DNA of 64,000 nucleotides from Pyrus communis (GCF_963583255.1 NC_084803.1:6748238-6812237), one strand, 5' to 3'. Numbered from the stretch's first letter, positions 46,647 through 58,647 are shown. Translations and numbers: made by a program. The notes: generated from the sequence alone by a model not told the origin.

Positions 46647-47618
46647 AAGCGTGATTTTTGCTAGTTAATATTTGAGTGTAGTAATCCATGTTTTTGTAGA
46701 TATTGATAGAGGGGAGGTGACTTGAAGTTTTCTAAATTTTCAATCGGCATTTTGATGACCTGCATTCTAGAGGTTAGTTGCGTATGCATGAATGTTCCCT
46801 GTGATTTGCCTGATTAATTGGGTAATCAGTTCTGATTATTGAACGTTCTCTCTTCTTTGGCAGAAGCAGTTGTCGAAAGCATGTATAATTTAGGTCACCC
46901 CTGCCCCTTGCCTGCGGAGTGGAACTGCAATATGCTGCCATTGCTCGCTGACACATGAGAAAAGGAGATGTGGCGTGCGCGCTGTTTCCTGGTCGGGCCT
47001 AACCACTGGTGGGTCATTTTTCTGTTGATAAGGATGTTACCGTGCCTCTTTTATGTGCTGAACAGTGCTGATAACAATGGCGTATATTGTCGAATGTACA
47101 TGTTTTTTGGAGTGTTTGGGGTTGTGATGTTTTATCTGATAGCTAATAGCTTCCCGCCGTTAGCCACTGCACAAGTTTTTTGAAGTATATTATTAAGAGT
47201 TTCATGTGTTACTTCCTCTGTTTCAACTTCTGTCTTCATTCCTCTCGTGAATCATGCACTCTCATTTGCATTCTTGGATTGCAGCAGCAAGAAAAAGAAT
47301 TCGCATTCTATTTGTCTAAATTTTCGAATCACCAACCCCAAAACGCAATTTGGTTAATCAAATTCCGACTGTTGAATTGATCAAAATTAAATATCGATGA
47401 GATATGTACTGAAAACATATCATTTTAACAATTAGAATCTGAAAAACGATAATTTTGGCCAGTTTCATACATTATTTTTCTTCCCCATAGCTTATTCTAA
47501 ACATGGTCAACGAAAATGCAGCAAATGAAACCTCCTGTTTTTTGCTCTGCTTCAAGAGTATATATGCATACAAAAATGAATGGGAAAAGGGTGATACTTG
47601 AAAAAAGTTGATCAATTT
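46647..47618. other. UBP26 3'-UTR and intergenic
   Basis: Convergent space between UBP26 and the G-gamma gene. No further gene is recognised. Confidence 0.5.
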
Positions 47619-48446
47619 TTAGATCCAGCGGCTCTGATTTTTGGAGTTATGGGCTCCTCGGAACCACCTATCCCACCCTACTTCACCAGGTCCTTTAGTC
47701 CTGTGTACACCACAAAACAACATGCATCAGATCACCCGTTGGACACGGATAGCGGGTGCAGAGCGAACGCTATTAACTAACTGAGCTATAACGACATTTA
47801 AAAAAGGCGTTAGGATGAGAGTTCTCTCTTACCATGGAAGCAATGGATCAGAAGTGGATTCAACGGTAGCAATGAGACTGCATGAAATTGACAAAAATAA
47901 ATATTATTCAAAAAAAAAAAAAAAAAAAGGTAGATGAGGGGTTGGAGCCGTTGGATGGAAATGTGAAAAAAACAGATGAGCAGTTGGGATTTGATTTTCT
48001 TACTCTTTGCAGACAATGGAGGATTCACCTACTGTCTCAAGGTGGTCCAGCTCTTTCTGCATATGAATCACACAACTTTTTTAAGTTTCCGTAAATTCTT
48101 TCTTTTCCGTCGACGTCAGTTAGGTTACTTGGTTAGGACAGCAAACCAAGTTCACATCTCGTCTCGAGGGCAGTTTAAAATATCGTCTCGTAAAAAAAAT
48201 GGAATTCACTGTGAAGAATATACTGACCTGGATGATGTCGATTTGGTTTTCGAGATGGGAAATGGAAGCAGCCAGTTTGTGCTTGCCAATGAAAGCGGGA
48301 AACTGGCCAGCTCTTGCTCTGTCTTCGAAATGAAGAGGCAGCAGCGCCACTCCTCCTCCTCCTCCTCCTCCTCCTCCACCACGACCATCTCCTCTTCCTG
48401 TTGCCGGAGAAGATGCGGGGTTTTCTTCTTCTACTTGGTTATCCAT
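47619..48446 (-). CDS. Heterotrimeric G protein gamma subunit, plant type B
   Basis: G-gamma pairs with G-beta at the plasma membrane in heterotrimeric G signalling. Four exons, 48228-48446, 48004-48056, 47833-47877 and 47619-47700, join in phase to 132 aa. The N-terminus is acidic, then has a ten-Gly run. The GGL coiled coil is KHKLAASISHLENQIDIIQK, then ELDHLETVGESSIVCKDL. The DPLLP signature and the conserved GWDRWFRGAH follow. The protein ends SRWI with no CaaX cysteine, which defines plant type B, so it is not expected to be prenylated. Short exons 2-4 are easily missed by gene finders. Intron 3 contains a tRNA-like fragment and intron 2 a 17-bp A run. Confidence 0.93.
47737..47795 (-). 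repeat. tRNA-like/SINE-type fragment in G-gamma intron 3
   Basis: The minus strand reads TATAGCTCAGTTAGTTAATA, close to a Pol III A box (TAGCTCAGTTGGT), and continues GCGTTCGCTCTGCACCCGC. A degenerate B-box region would follow, but no clean GGTTCGA is present. A full cloverleaf cannot be drawn, so it is not a functional tRNA; it is best read as the 5' end of a tRNA-derived SINE. Confidence 0.5.
48350..48378 (-). repeat. (GGA)n codon repeat giving a poly-Gly run
   Basis: About nine CTC/TCC units on the plus strand encode the N-terminal Gly run of the G-gamma protein. It is likely to vary in length between alleles. Confidence 0.85.
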
Positions 48447-48872
48447 TCACAAATTCCAACCAAAGCCTCTCTCTCTCACTGCCTTTAGACCTAGAAATGA
48501 TTATATTGTCGAGAGAGAGAGAGTGAGAGAAGGTGGACCTATTTTTTGTTCATGATTAAAAAGCAGTGAGGGGTGGACATGGAATTAAAAACAAATAATA
48601 AATAAGAAAAGAATTAGATTATAAAAAAAAAAGGTGATGAATTTATGAGGGATTATTATATAAAAAGGGGAAGAATGGTGTGAACAAGTTAATATATATT
48701 TAAGTAAAGTAGTCAAGTCAAAAGAAGAAAAAATGGATTATGAGCAGAGCAGCAGACAGCCTAACATGCCAACAACCACACCACATATTTCCATCCATCC
48801 ATCCATCCTCATATTATTGATCAATTAATTTGTATGCGATTTTGAAAAACTTGTGTCGGAACACTCAAATTA

Positions 48873-49052
48873 CGTAATTTAAAAAGTATTTTTTCATAAA
48901 GAAGTAAAAATACGATCTCTTTATTTTGATATTAACATCAACTAATTCAAATATGATAATTTTTACGTAATTTAAAAAATATTTTTTCATAAAGAAGTAA
49001 AAAGATGATCTCTTTATTTTGATATAAACATTAACTAATTCAAATCTGATAA
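48873..49052 (+). repeat. About 90-bp tandem duplication
   Basis: ACGTAATTTAAAAAGTATTT through TTCATAAAGAAGTAAAAA and TTAACTAATTCAAAT to TGATAATTTT occurs at about 48873-48963 and again, nearly identical, at 48965-49052. It lies about 450-600 bp upstream of the G-gamma start codon. Confidence 0.85.
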
Positions 49053-49644
49053 TTTTATCGAAATTTCTGATGTTTGATTGAGTGTTGGTAATAGATAGAG
49101 GATGGATGAGTTATACTAGCTAATGTAGCTACAAGTCAAAACAAACACATGGCAGCTAGGCCGCCATCTCTCACACTGTCTCACTCTCTCTCAAGTCACA
49201 AGTGCTTGTGGCTGTTTAGTTTGACAGTTGACATAGCAGCTTAAGTTAGACCTATTCAAAGTGTGATGTTTCAACAAATTCTATCAGCAAAAGCATTAAG
49301 TTTTCAACCCTTTCCTTGGTTGAGTGCTATTCTAATGCTATGCAGGTGGATTAGACCGAGGATTCCAACAATCCTTCGAATTTCTTGTAATGAAAGTAAA
49401 CCACAGCTCTTGGGAATTCTTTTTAAACAAATTCTCCACCACCTGAGTATCCTAGATCACTAATAAAAGGCCATATATAAAACTATTGCCACCGAAACAT
49501 TAAGCACTCGTATTGGACGGTTTTCGTCAACTAATTGATAATGTGATACCACCGTAACTATAATTTAGTTGCAACAAAAGATCTCTGTTTCAAAGCACCA
49601 AAATCTATAGCACAAGCCTTGTAATCCTTCCAAATGGAATAAGA

Positions 49645-49812
49645 TTCTCTCCTTTCCTATTCACATAATATTCTCTCCCCTCATTTCATATATTGTTTTT
49701 TGTTTTATCGTCTCTATAAAAAAAATCAATATAAAATGTTGACGTGACTAAACTGTAAATGTTCAAATAGAAGGAGAGGGAAGATGACAGAGATTATAAA
49801 GGGGAGAGGATC
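49645..49812. mobile_element. MITE-like inverted repeat, relative of 16686-16877
   Basis: The left end TTCTCTCCTTTCCTATT pairs with AATAGAAGGAGAGGGAAGA on the right. The inner segment AATCAATATAAAATGTTGAC matches the element at 16.7 kb. No target duplication identified. Confidence 0.5.
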
Positions 49813-50007
49813 CTCCTCCATCTCAAATTCCCAAACCTAACATGTAAAAAATGCAAATGACAGCCCCAAAATTGAATTTTACATTAAATCGAGGTTTTAG
49901 GAATTCGGTTTTGGGCCAATCCAGTATGCATCCCAATCCCAATTTAGGGCTACAAAATTAAAATTAAAACCGCATCAATGTGGTCACAAGTTGTATAGGA
50001 AAAGGAA

Positions 50008-52566
50008 ATGGCAATAGCATCAGCACTATCGTCATCAACCTCAAAGCTCTTCTCGTTCGCCTCACTATCATTCCGCCTGAGAACCCTCACAACCACCGCA
50101 CGCAGCGCCAGAAGCAACTGCAGCGCCGCCAGCAAGAAGAGGAAGGAGAAGCAGGAGCTGAGGCAGAGAGTGGTGGTAAAGGAGAAGAGGAGAACGCGTT
50201 CCGATAGGGAATTCCACTTGGAAACAATTAAGCGTTATGGAGGTACCGGTACCCACATTCCGGCCATGCTCGGCGAAGTTCTGGATGTTTTCCCGGCGTC
50301 CAAACAACTCCGGTACTTCGTCGACTGCACTGTCGGAGCTGCCGGGCATTCCTCTGCGGTCAGTATTCACTCTTCCACCTTCGTAAGTTCTTATAGCCTG
50401 TTTGGAATTCTTCCACAGAAAGCACTTTTGCTTTTGATTGAAGTGCTATTATGAACAAGTTGAAACTTTTATGAGAAATCCAATCAGAGTGCTTTTTGGA
50501 GAAGCATTTGCTAGTGATTCATGAAGAAGTGCTTCTTAAAAAATTGCTTCGACGAGCTAGAAGCACTTCTAAGTTTGTCTGCCAAACGCAGTCTGAAGCT
50601 CTTTTGGCTGTCAGAAAGCATTTTAAGCATTTACTTTGATGTAATTACGAGCTGGGTTTTGGGTTAATTGTTGATTACTGGCAGATAATTGAAGGGCATC
50701 CGGAAATGGAAGTGTATGTTGGGCTTGATGTCGATCCTGTGGCGCTTGAGAAGGCTCGAGCTCGGATCAACTCTGTTTTGCATGACCCGAATCCTTCGTC
50801 CCTCAAAGCTTACACCTTTTTGGAGAATTTCAGATATGTGAAGTCTCTGCTTTGTGATGTGGATGAGACACTAGTTGAAACGGGGATTGATGGGATACTG
50901 ATGGATTTGGGAATGTCGTCGATGCAAGTAAATGATCCTCAAAGAGGGTTCAGTGTGCTTGCTAATGGACCTCTTGACATGAGGATGGATCCTCAGGTAA
51001 GAGTTGTTCTGGCATTTTTGTATCTAATTTAGTTGAGTGAAATGGATACTAGGAAAAAGTTGCTTTTTTATGTTCTAATTATATATTTACGAACTTTAAG
51101 AGTGCATTTGTGGTTTCGAATCTTTGAGCTGGTAGAATGTTGTTATGAACTGTGGGCGATCTTATTGAGTCAATCGGTTTCTTGCAATTTTCATGGTAAT
51201 AGTTAAACATTTTCTGAAGACTCATTGGGGAGGCGTTGATGCCATTTTCTTCGTACATGTGTTCCCCAAAGACCAGTTTGAGGGTTGCTGATGTGATAGC
51301 TCAAATGTGATGCTTATTAGAATGCCTTTTTTATCATGTGTATGAACGGCATACCAAGGGGTAGCTTATAGTTACGCAACATGTGGCAAATTGGTGTCGT
51401 GACCGTATTTACATATACGTGCTTCCAGCAGGGTGGGTTATTGGTTATGCCATTGACGTAATGCGGGTTCAATTAGGGCACAGTTTGGGTTTGGAATGCT
51501 ATACATGTTTAGGATGGGGGTCATGCAGGGTCGTACAGATATGAATTGCCCCAGTTATGTTTCCCTCGTTATATACACCCATGATTCCTGTGTTCCAACT
51601 AAAGCTCAGTTAGCAATTCCCTTTTCCAAATTAATGTTCTCTGCCAGCACTGCTTTTGATTCATTGAAGTTCTAGGTGATAGTTTGTAGGGGGATGAAAG
51701 TTTTCGAGGAAATATGACGTGCATGATTTCATGTTTTTTTCTGGCTGCATCATCATTGTAAATGTTTGTTTCATTTAATTGATTGGAGTAGGGCTATGAC
51801 AGGCAAGTCTGAAAGCTGAAGACATTTTGAACTCTTGGCCAGATAATGAGGTAGGCCGCATCCTGCGAGACTATGGGGAAGAAAGCAACTGGTTCTCTCT
51901 TCAAAATAGAATTGTTAGAGCCCGATCACAGGGTGGATTGCATACCACTGGCGATTTAGTAGATCTTATCAAAAGTGCAACTCCACTGAGTCGAGGTAGG
52001 CATCCTCTTTTTGTTCTATTGTGCTTGTACTTTGGCTTTGCATAGTATATGTCTATCAGAACCGTATTACCATTGATTGTTGCGCTCATGGATATGCCAA
52101 AAAAGTTTAATTACTAAGGTTGAATTCAATTGCCACAGAAGGACGGCAAGGTTGGATTAAAACAGCAACAAGGGTGTTTCAAGCTCTGAGGATAGCCGTG
52201 AACGATGAACTGAAGACTCTGGAGGATGCTCTTTATGCTTCTTTTGACTGCCTTGCACCGGGTGGTAGGTTGGCAGTCATCTCTTTCCACAGTTTGGAGG
52301 ACAGAATTGTGAAACAAACGTTTCTAGACATCATCAACGTCAAAGACAGAGATGTTGACGTTGACATGATTGAAGAAGCAGCGGGGAAGAAAGATTTGAG
52401 AAAGATCATGAGCGACATTGATGAAAACGAAGCATGGATCAAACAAACGGTACAGGGCTTGAGGGGAATAATTCTCACTAAGAGACCAATTACACCATCT
52501 GAAACGGAAGAGAGCCTCAACAGCCGAGCTAGAAGTGCCAAGCTTAGGGTGATTCAGAAGCTTTAA
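50008..52566 (+). CDS. RsmH/MraW-type 16S rRNA (cytosine-N4) methyltransferase, chloroplast
   Basis: Bacterial RsmH makes N4-methyl-C1402 in 16S rRNA; the plant plastid homologue (CMAL) supports chloroplast ribosome assembly. Four exons, 50008-50358, 50685-50996, 51803-51995 and 52139-52566, join in phase to 427 aa. The N-terminus is Ser/Ala/Arg-rich and acid-poor ([20 protein letters not shown]), a transit peptide. The catalytic part opens with [14 protein letters not shown], the SAM motif [13 protein letters not shown] (usual GAGGHS with one Gly-to-Ala), [37 protein letters not shown] and PLDMRMDP. The end has [35 protein letters not shown] and the terminal [11 protein letters not shown]. 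Length is typical once the transit peptide is counted. Confidence 0.94.
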
Positions 52567-52726
52567 TCATTTGATAAATTAAGTTTGAAGCCCTAGAACT
52601 CGGAGATTTCTGCAGAAATATGTACCCGTGTCTGGCGTTTTCCCAATTTTTCAGATTCACATTTTATTTAAGTGGGAGCTTAGATTAGACATATAATTGT
52701 TAGGAAATGTAATATTCAACAAATAT

Positions 52727-53150
52727 GAAATATCTTACGGTCTTGATAGTTCATCGATTCCTAGCATTTACATAAACAATTTCTCAGGGAGTTAGTGACG
52801 AAATCTCCATTTTTCCCAAGGAGATTTTCTCAGTTCAAATTTTATGAATGTGAATTTAAATCCTTTGAAGAAAAGTTTGTTGTCTCGTTAAATCAAGGAA
52901 TAACAAATGGAGGGAGAGTCTCCGGATCCTTTTTTGTGAGGATTTTGGACATCTTCTAATCACGTCTGTTTATTGTACATCGTGCAATCAATTTTCGTCA
53001 AATGCTGTTTATACTTAATTTTAAATAAAAAAATTACAATAATTTCTAACCGCACGATATACAATGAACGAACGTGATTGAAATTTCATTGGGATCCTCA
53101 CAGAAAGGATCCGAAGAGGATCCTCATTCGGAGAGTCGTAGACCGGGAAT
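52727..53150 (+). repeat. Dispersed repeat, copy B (partner at 9518-9834), interrupted by a MITE
   Basis: It follows copy A from TATGAAATATCTTA through GTTTGTTGTCTCGTTAAAT to GAATAACAAATGG, is interrupted by the MITE at 52921-53129, and resumes with GTAGACCGGG, matching GTAGACAGGT in copy A. Confidence 0.75.
52921..53129. mobile_element. hAT-type MITE with 8-bp target duplication
   Basis: A 209-bp segment with long imperfect inverted arms (GGATCCTTTTTTGTGAGGAT and CATCTTCTAATCACGTCTGT against their mirrored counterparts AATGAACGAACGTGATTGAA and ATCCTCACAGAAAGGATCC). It is flanked by GGAGAGTC at 52913-52920 and again at 53130-53137, an exact 8-bp duplication typical of hAT elements. There is no coding capacity. 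Confidence 0.85.
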
Positions 53151-53317
53151 ATTACCTGTTGTATACGTGTTTGATTTAGAACTGCTAACTTTGTACACGT
53201 GTTGATTTAGAACTTTTACTACTCGGTTGTAAACGGTCGGACGGATGGAAATTTTACCATTTCGTGCGTGTCGCAAACCTTATTACAAGGTTTTAAAAGG
53301 AGTTGAATCACCCTCCT

Positions 53318-53404
53318 CGCCAATTGGTTTTAGGATGGATAGAACCTGTGAGACACCACCCATCGCCAATTGTTTAGGGTGGATAGAACCTCTGTGACAC
53401 CACC
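53318..53404 (+). repeat. Tandem duplication of about 45 bp
   Basis: TCGCCAATTGGTTTTAGGAT with GGATAGAACCTGTGAGACACC is followed at once by TCGCCAATTGTTTAGGGTGG with ATAGAACCTCTGTGACACC. Confidence 0.75.
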
Positions 53405-54220
53405 AACACCCGAATTCATTTTCTTACAAATAATAGATTCAAAGTACTCCGTTGCATCCTGCTACTAACGAGGCAAGGATAAGACTATGCGAAAGTATCA
53501 AAATAAAATTACACCATTCCGGGGCTGGATCTGATGGCCAACATAAATATTAAAACATCACCGCATAACATAAACTGCGTTTCAAAACCGTGCTAAGGAT
53601 AAGTCGCGTGATCTTCCGACAGATCCAACGAAAACACTACAACTCAAAAGTACGATACAGTACACTCACCAAACTGAGATTCCATCTCGATGACCAGTTA
53701 GTTCCCCGTGGTCGATGACTCCATTACGCTTAGCAAGCTTTGACAGGCCTTGACACGACAAAAACCTACAACATTATTAACGTTAGGACTAGAACTACCG
53801 ACATTAGAAAATCTATATTTTATAGTTCAAACACTTAATTTGGAAAACCATGGGTAGGCGATGAGTTTGCAAGAGTCAAAATTGACTTGAAAGAAAGAGC
53901 ATTTGGACACTAGAAGCCCAACTGCTGTTGTCATAATAAACATAAAGCCGCACTTTCATGCATATAAAGCTATAAACCAGTTCGTTTCAACAGATAGGTT
54001 TACTACTCTCTTTACAGGATTTTTTTCTGCTTTGCAAAAAGCTTATTCACAACAGTAGAAACATGGAGATAAAAGCATGGCAATCTATGACAAAGTCGGT
54101 TATTCAGTAACGAAACAAATAGCTTTCCAGGTTGTTTTCCAGATAATGACAGCTAAACGTATTGGGTTTATAGTAAACAGTGCATGTTCAATTGAGATTA
54201 GTATATAACTTACCACAATA

Positions 54221-56904
54221 TCAGTCTCGATGCCTGGAACGACCATCATTATGTCTGTCATTTTCGTATCTCCTCCTCTCACTTGATCTAGAATCATCAT
54301 ATCTTGCTCTCTTGTAATCAAGGTGTCTCTCTCTCTGAGTCTCCCTACTTCCTCTTTCTTCATCTACTTTTCCATGCCTTCTACTCCCACGCTCCTCTTC
54401 AACATCCTCCCCATGCTTTCTGTAGTTTTTATCATCTTCGTTATGCTTTTCACTTCCACGCCTCCTCTCATTTGATCTTGAATCCTCATACTTTGCTCTC
54501 CTGCAATCCATATCCTTATTTCCCCGTTCTTCCTCCATTTTTCCAGGTTTTCTATTTCCAAGCTCCTCTTTTTTATCCTTCACCTTTTTGTACTCATTTT
54601 CCTCTCCATCTCTTTCATGCTTCCTTCCTTTACACTCTTCATCCTTGTCGTACCTTCCACACCCTCCACAATCCTCTTCATCTCTTCCATTGCGTTTTTC
54701 ACTTTCGCGCCTCCTCTCATTTGATCTAGAATCATCATATTTTGCCCTCTTGTAATCCATATCTCTATCCACATCCTTATTTCCCCGTTCTTCCTCCATT
54801 TTCCCAGGTTTTCTATTTCCAAGATCCTCCTTGTTATCCCCCACCTTTCTGTTCTCATTTTCCTCTTCATCTCTTCCATGCTTCCTTCCTCTGTGCTCTT
54901 CATCCTTGCTCTGCCTTCCACGCCCTACATCATCCTCTTCATACCTTCCATGCTTTCTCCCTCTGTGTTCCTGATCATCCATGGTGTGGGTTTTATCTCC
55001 TCTTTCATAACCCAGAGTAACTGTTCTACTACCACGTTGTGGTTCAATATCTTTGCTGTAAATTTTGTCCTCACGTTTTACAGTCACGTCATCATGCCCT
55101 CCTCTAGGCCTTACCAATCCTGAATACTGATCATCCCTGCTCGGACGATACCTGTCATCATCAATTGGACGACTTCTTTCATTACTTTCAACTGCATTAG
55201 ATCTTAACTGTTTCTCTTCACGATCAGAATCTTCATCTGAATCATGCCTCCTACGAGGGTGTTTGGATTTCTCTAATTCCTTTTTGGATCTGTCCTCAGC
55301 ACCATCATCACTGTTAGCAGAATCAGAATCATCCGTCTCATCCTTGCTACTTTTACTATGCTTCTTTTCAACCTTCTGCTTTTTACCATCATCAGCTTCA
55401 GAATCATCTTCATCTGAGTCATGCCTCCTTTGAGTTTTTTTGAATTTCTCAACTTGCTTTCTCGAACTGTCCCTCCTCGTATCATCATCACTGGTAGCAG
55501 AATCAGAATCAGAATCATCAGTGTCATCCCTTCTGCTCCGACTATGTTTCTTAACAACCTTGTGCCTCCTGCCAACATCAGCATCAAAATCATCTTCATC
55601 TGAATCATGCCTCCATTGAGGTTTTTTGAATTTCTCAACTTTCTTTCTTGCACCGTTGCTCCTGGCATCATCATCACTCGAAGCAGAATCAGAATCATCA
55701 GAGTTCTTAATTCTGCTTTTCTCATTCTTCTTTGCAACCTTCTGCCTCTTTCCCAAATCAGCTTCAGAATCATCTTCATCTAAAACATGCCTCCTTTGAG
55801 GCTTTTTGAATTTCTCAACTTTCTTTCTTGCACCATCCCTCCTAGCATCATCATCACTCGACGCAGAATCATAATCATCGGAGTTCTTACTTCTTTTCTC
55901 ATTCTTCTTTGCAACCTTTTGCTTCTTGTCAAGTTCAACTTCCGAATCATCTTCATCACTGCCGCTACTTCCACGACGCTTCCTTTTATCAACCTTGGGA
56001 GGAGGACTGCCACTGCTTTCGGTATCAGAAGAATCATAATTATGCCTTCTCTTCCTACTTTCTTCCTTTTTGTTCCGCTTAGATTCTTTAACTCTCTTTT
56101 TCTTATCATCTTTCTCATCTTTCTGCTTTTCCTCCCCATGTTTCTTCCGCCCATAGTCCCTGTCCAGAAATGCATGCTCACTTCTCTCTTGAAACTTGTC
56201 ATCGTCTTCTGGACCATTCTTTCGACTACTTTTCAGTCCATCTTTAATATCATCAGTATTCTTGTCAGCTGATTCAGGCACAGCTAGCCCGAGCGCAGCT
56301 CTTAATGTTTCCATTTGCTTCTCCTTCCTAGCAGCAATTTGGTGGGTCTGCGTATCTGAAACCCTATTTAAGTAACAAAAATTACTGCTAATGCTAATCA
56401 ACTTTTAATCACATTCTTACTTGGCAAAACCGCATTCGAAATCCATAAGATACGACATAAATTAGAAATACAAGACATTAACAATATCATTCAAAAAAGC
56501 AATATTTTTCTGAAGCCTTCAACAACAAAAACGAGCGTGCAAACTTACTTCTTATCGGAGACAACAATAGCGCCGGGTCCGCCTAGCTCCTCCGAAGCCG
56601 CGGCGGCTTCGAGAGTCATCCGAGCCTCGTCAAGCTTCTCGGCGATTTCAGCGTCCGTAAAACCCTGATCGATGAGCTTATCTTCGAGCACGACGAGTTT
56701 GAGCTCAATATGGCGCTTGCGATCGTGCTCGAGGATGTCTCTGTTGGGCTTCTTGGTGACGCCGCCGGTGCCCTGGTCATCCTCGAAACCGCGGGAGGAG
56801 TCGGCGACCTTCCCAGTCCTCGATTTGATGAAGAACTTGTTGGTCTGGATGTGGCCATTGGTCCCAGACCCCCTCGGAGTCTGTAACCCTATTCCGTTGT
56901 ACAT
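54221..56904 (-). CDS. CWC21/SRRM2-like pre-mRNA splicing factor with a long charged tail
   Basis: Cwc21/SRRM2 proteins join the activated spliceosome near Prp8 and Snu114. Two exons, 56549-56904 and 54221-56363, join in phase to 832 aa. The N-terminus MYNGIGLQTPRGSGTNGHIQ is the near-invariant family start. The cwf21 domain is at about 54-96 (DILEHDRKRHIELKLVVLED, GFTDAEIAEKLDEAR), followed by THQIAARKEKQMETLRAALG. The rest is disordered, Asp/Glu/Lys/Arg/Ser-rich, with two repeat blocks: one of about 60 residues built on DSDEDDSEAD, KKQKVAKKNEK, SDSASSDDDAR and KKVEKFKKPQRRH (about five copies), and a C-terminal block of KRAKYDDSRSNERRRESEK and RKPGKMEEERGNKD units. The acceptor of exon 2 is the AG at 56364-56365, which keeps VSDTQTHQ in frame. 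Confidence 0.93.
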
Positions 56905-58640
56905 CTCCCCCCCGGGAACCCTAGAATTCGAAATTTAACGGATCTAAGTCGAGCAGAAACAGAAATAGAAGAAGAAGAAGGTGTTTGGCGAACGAAGAAT
57001 TGCAAGCGATTGATATTTGGGGGGAAACAAACGTAAACCTGGTTTGGTTACCGCCCTCTCTCTATCCGTATCACGTAGCGGAGGGCCAGATAAAGATTTT
57101 AAGAGCAAGTCCACCTCCAAGCAATTGGGCAATTCAGTCCCCTAAAACCCCAAAAACTCTATCCACCTCAGCCCAGTTAGTCGGGCTATAGATGGGCCCA
57201 ACAATTGGCACTTGGTGAGAGTAAAACCTAAAAACTCTCATTTATAATCAAAATAAATATCACTAGATCGTAGTATTAAGTGACAATTATTATCCTTGAT
57301 TAGGATTCTGTCAATTTTTTAAGGCTTGTTCTATTAACATCCTGCATATAATAAGAATACACCATACATACTTAATAAACCTCACATTTACGTTTTCAAT
57401 TAAAAATTATCTTAATACACCCAACACACTTTTCCTTAATACCCTCACATCTCACTCTCTCTCTATACACCCTCACAGTCCCTACATACACCCCACATTC
57501 TTCGCATTATTAACAATAATGTAAAAAGCCAATGCGCAATTCACATCCACCAGATGTTTAAAAAATAAACAAATTTTATTAATCATTTAACATGTAGATT
57601 CCAATACAAACTTACATACACAATTTCCCTTCTTTCTTGGCTATGGCAGCCTTTAGTACGTAGATAAATAAAATAAATAACTCTTTAAGCCCTAGAGACT
57701 AAAGATCAGAAACGAACTTGGCCTCTGTTTGCCCCTTTTCCGGAACATTGTAAAATCCTTGTATTTCTCTCCAGCATCGGCACGAAAATGATCGTGTTAA
57801 ATCTCTTGGTGTTCTAGTCACTCGTGTCACAGATATCCCTCAGGCACAACATGATCATTTGATAGCATTCTTAACGCAGTTATAGGCATAATGAAAAATA
57901 TGAAGTCTTATCTCATGTAAAGCTTTCAAAACGTCGATTTCATGTTCCATTCGTCAACAATAATTTCTTTCAATCAACGTGTTTGTAGGTTCATTGGTTA
58001 ATATTTTGTTCTACAATGGAGGGTGAGAGTAGCTTTGAGAGTTGAAGAAAGTAAATAATCTTGAGATATATATGTTACAAATGATTTGAGATGTATTTAG
58101 AATCTTTTTATTTTTTTTAAAAGCATTATGAGGTGAAAATTGTCATTGCATATTAGTTATTTATATGTGAGATGTATTCAATATTATGTGAGGTGCCTTT
58201 TTTAAACATATTTTGCACTCAAATATGATGTTAAAAATTTTGAGCGCAAAGATAATGATTCTCCGGAGATTTGTTCCAAGAAAGAATGACTAGATCAATT
58301 CAAAAGCTTAATATGTTTATAATAGCAATCGTAGAGAGATAGACAACACAATCATCTCAAAACAAAAAGGGTTATTTTTGCCATGCTCTCTGAAACTCCA
58401 TTTCATTCTCCATTTATTTCTTGGACAAAATTTGCACCATTTTATCCTCTAAAACTCAATTTTCATCATCATTTTGTCTTTGAAACTCCATTTCATTCTC
58501 CTTTTAATTCCTGCCCGCAAAATCATGTGCCGCGGTCTCTGTTTAATATTTCACCAAGAGTTTCGGTTGTTAATTAACTATCATGCGCCGCGGTCAAGGA
58601 TGAAAATAATGATAATTCTAGGAATGTCGACACATATATA
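56905..58640. other. CWC21-like promoter, then intergenic
   Basis: The first 150 bp is the probable promoter/5'-UTR. No other gene is recognised. Near 57300-57500 the sequence is unusually C/A-rich (CACCCTCACAGTCCCTACAT). Confidence 0.45.
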
Positions 58641-58647
58641 TTTTTAA

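Larger units (their letters stand above)
48447..50007. other. Divergent promoter region of G-gamma and RsmH
   Basis: Includes a (GA)n tract at 48511-48527 in the G-gamma 5'-UTR, an 88-bp tandem duplication and a MITE-like element. No gene is seen. Confidence 0.5.
52567..54220. other. Convergent intergenic region, repeat-bearing
   Basis: Contains the RsmH 3'-UTR, repeat copy B with its nested MITE, a 45-bp tandem duplication (53318-53404) and probably the 3'-UTR of the CWC21-like gene. A GTAAGT just after that gene's stop suggests a 3'-UTR intron or alternative C-terminus. Confidence 0.5.

Noticed and set aside
47737..47795. Functional tRNA gene
   Set aside because: Only the A-box half looks tRNA-like; no B box, acceptor pairing or anticodon loop can be drawn.
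48353..48388. Plus-strand poly-Ser/Leu ORFs
   Set aside because: They are shadows of the GGA codon repeat in the G-gamma exon.
55787..56272. Long plus-strand ORF opposite the CWC21-like gene
   Set aside because: It is the complement of the low-complexity Lys/Glu/Asp repeats; composition alone keeps it open.
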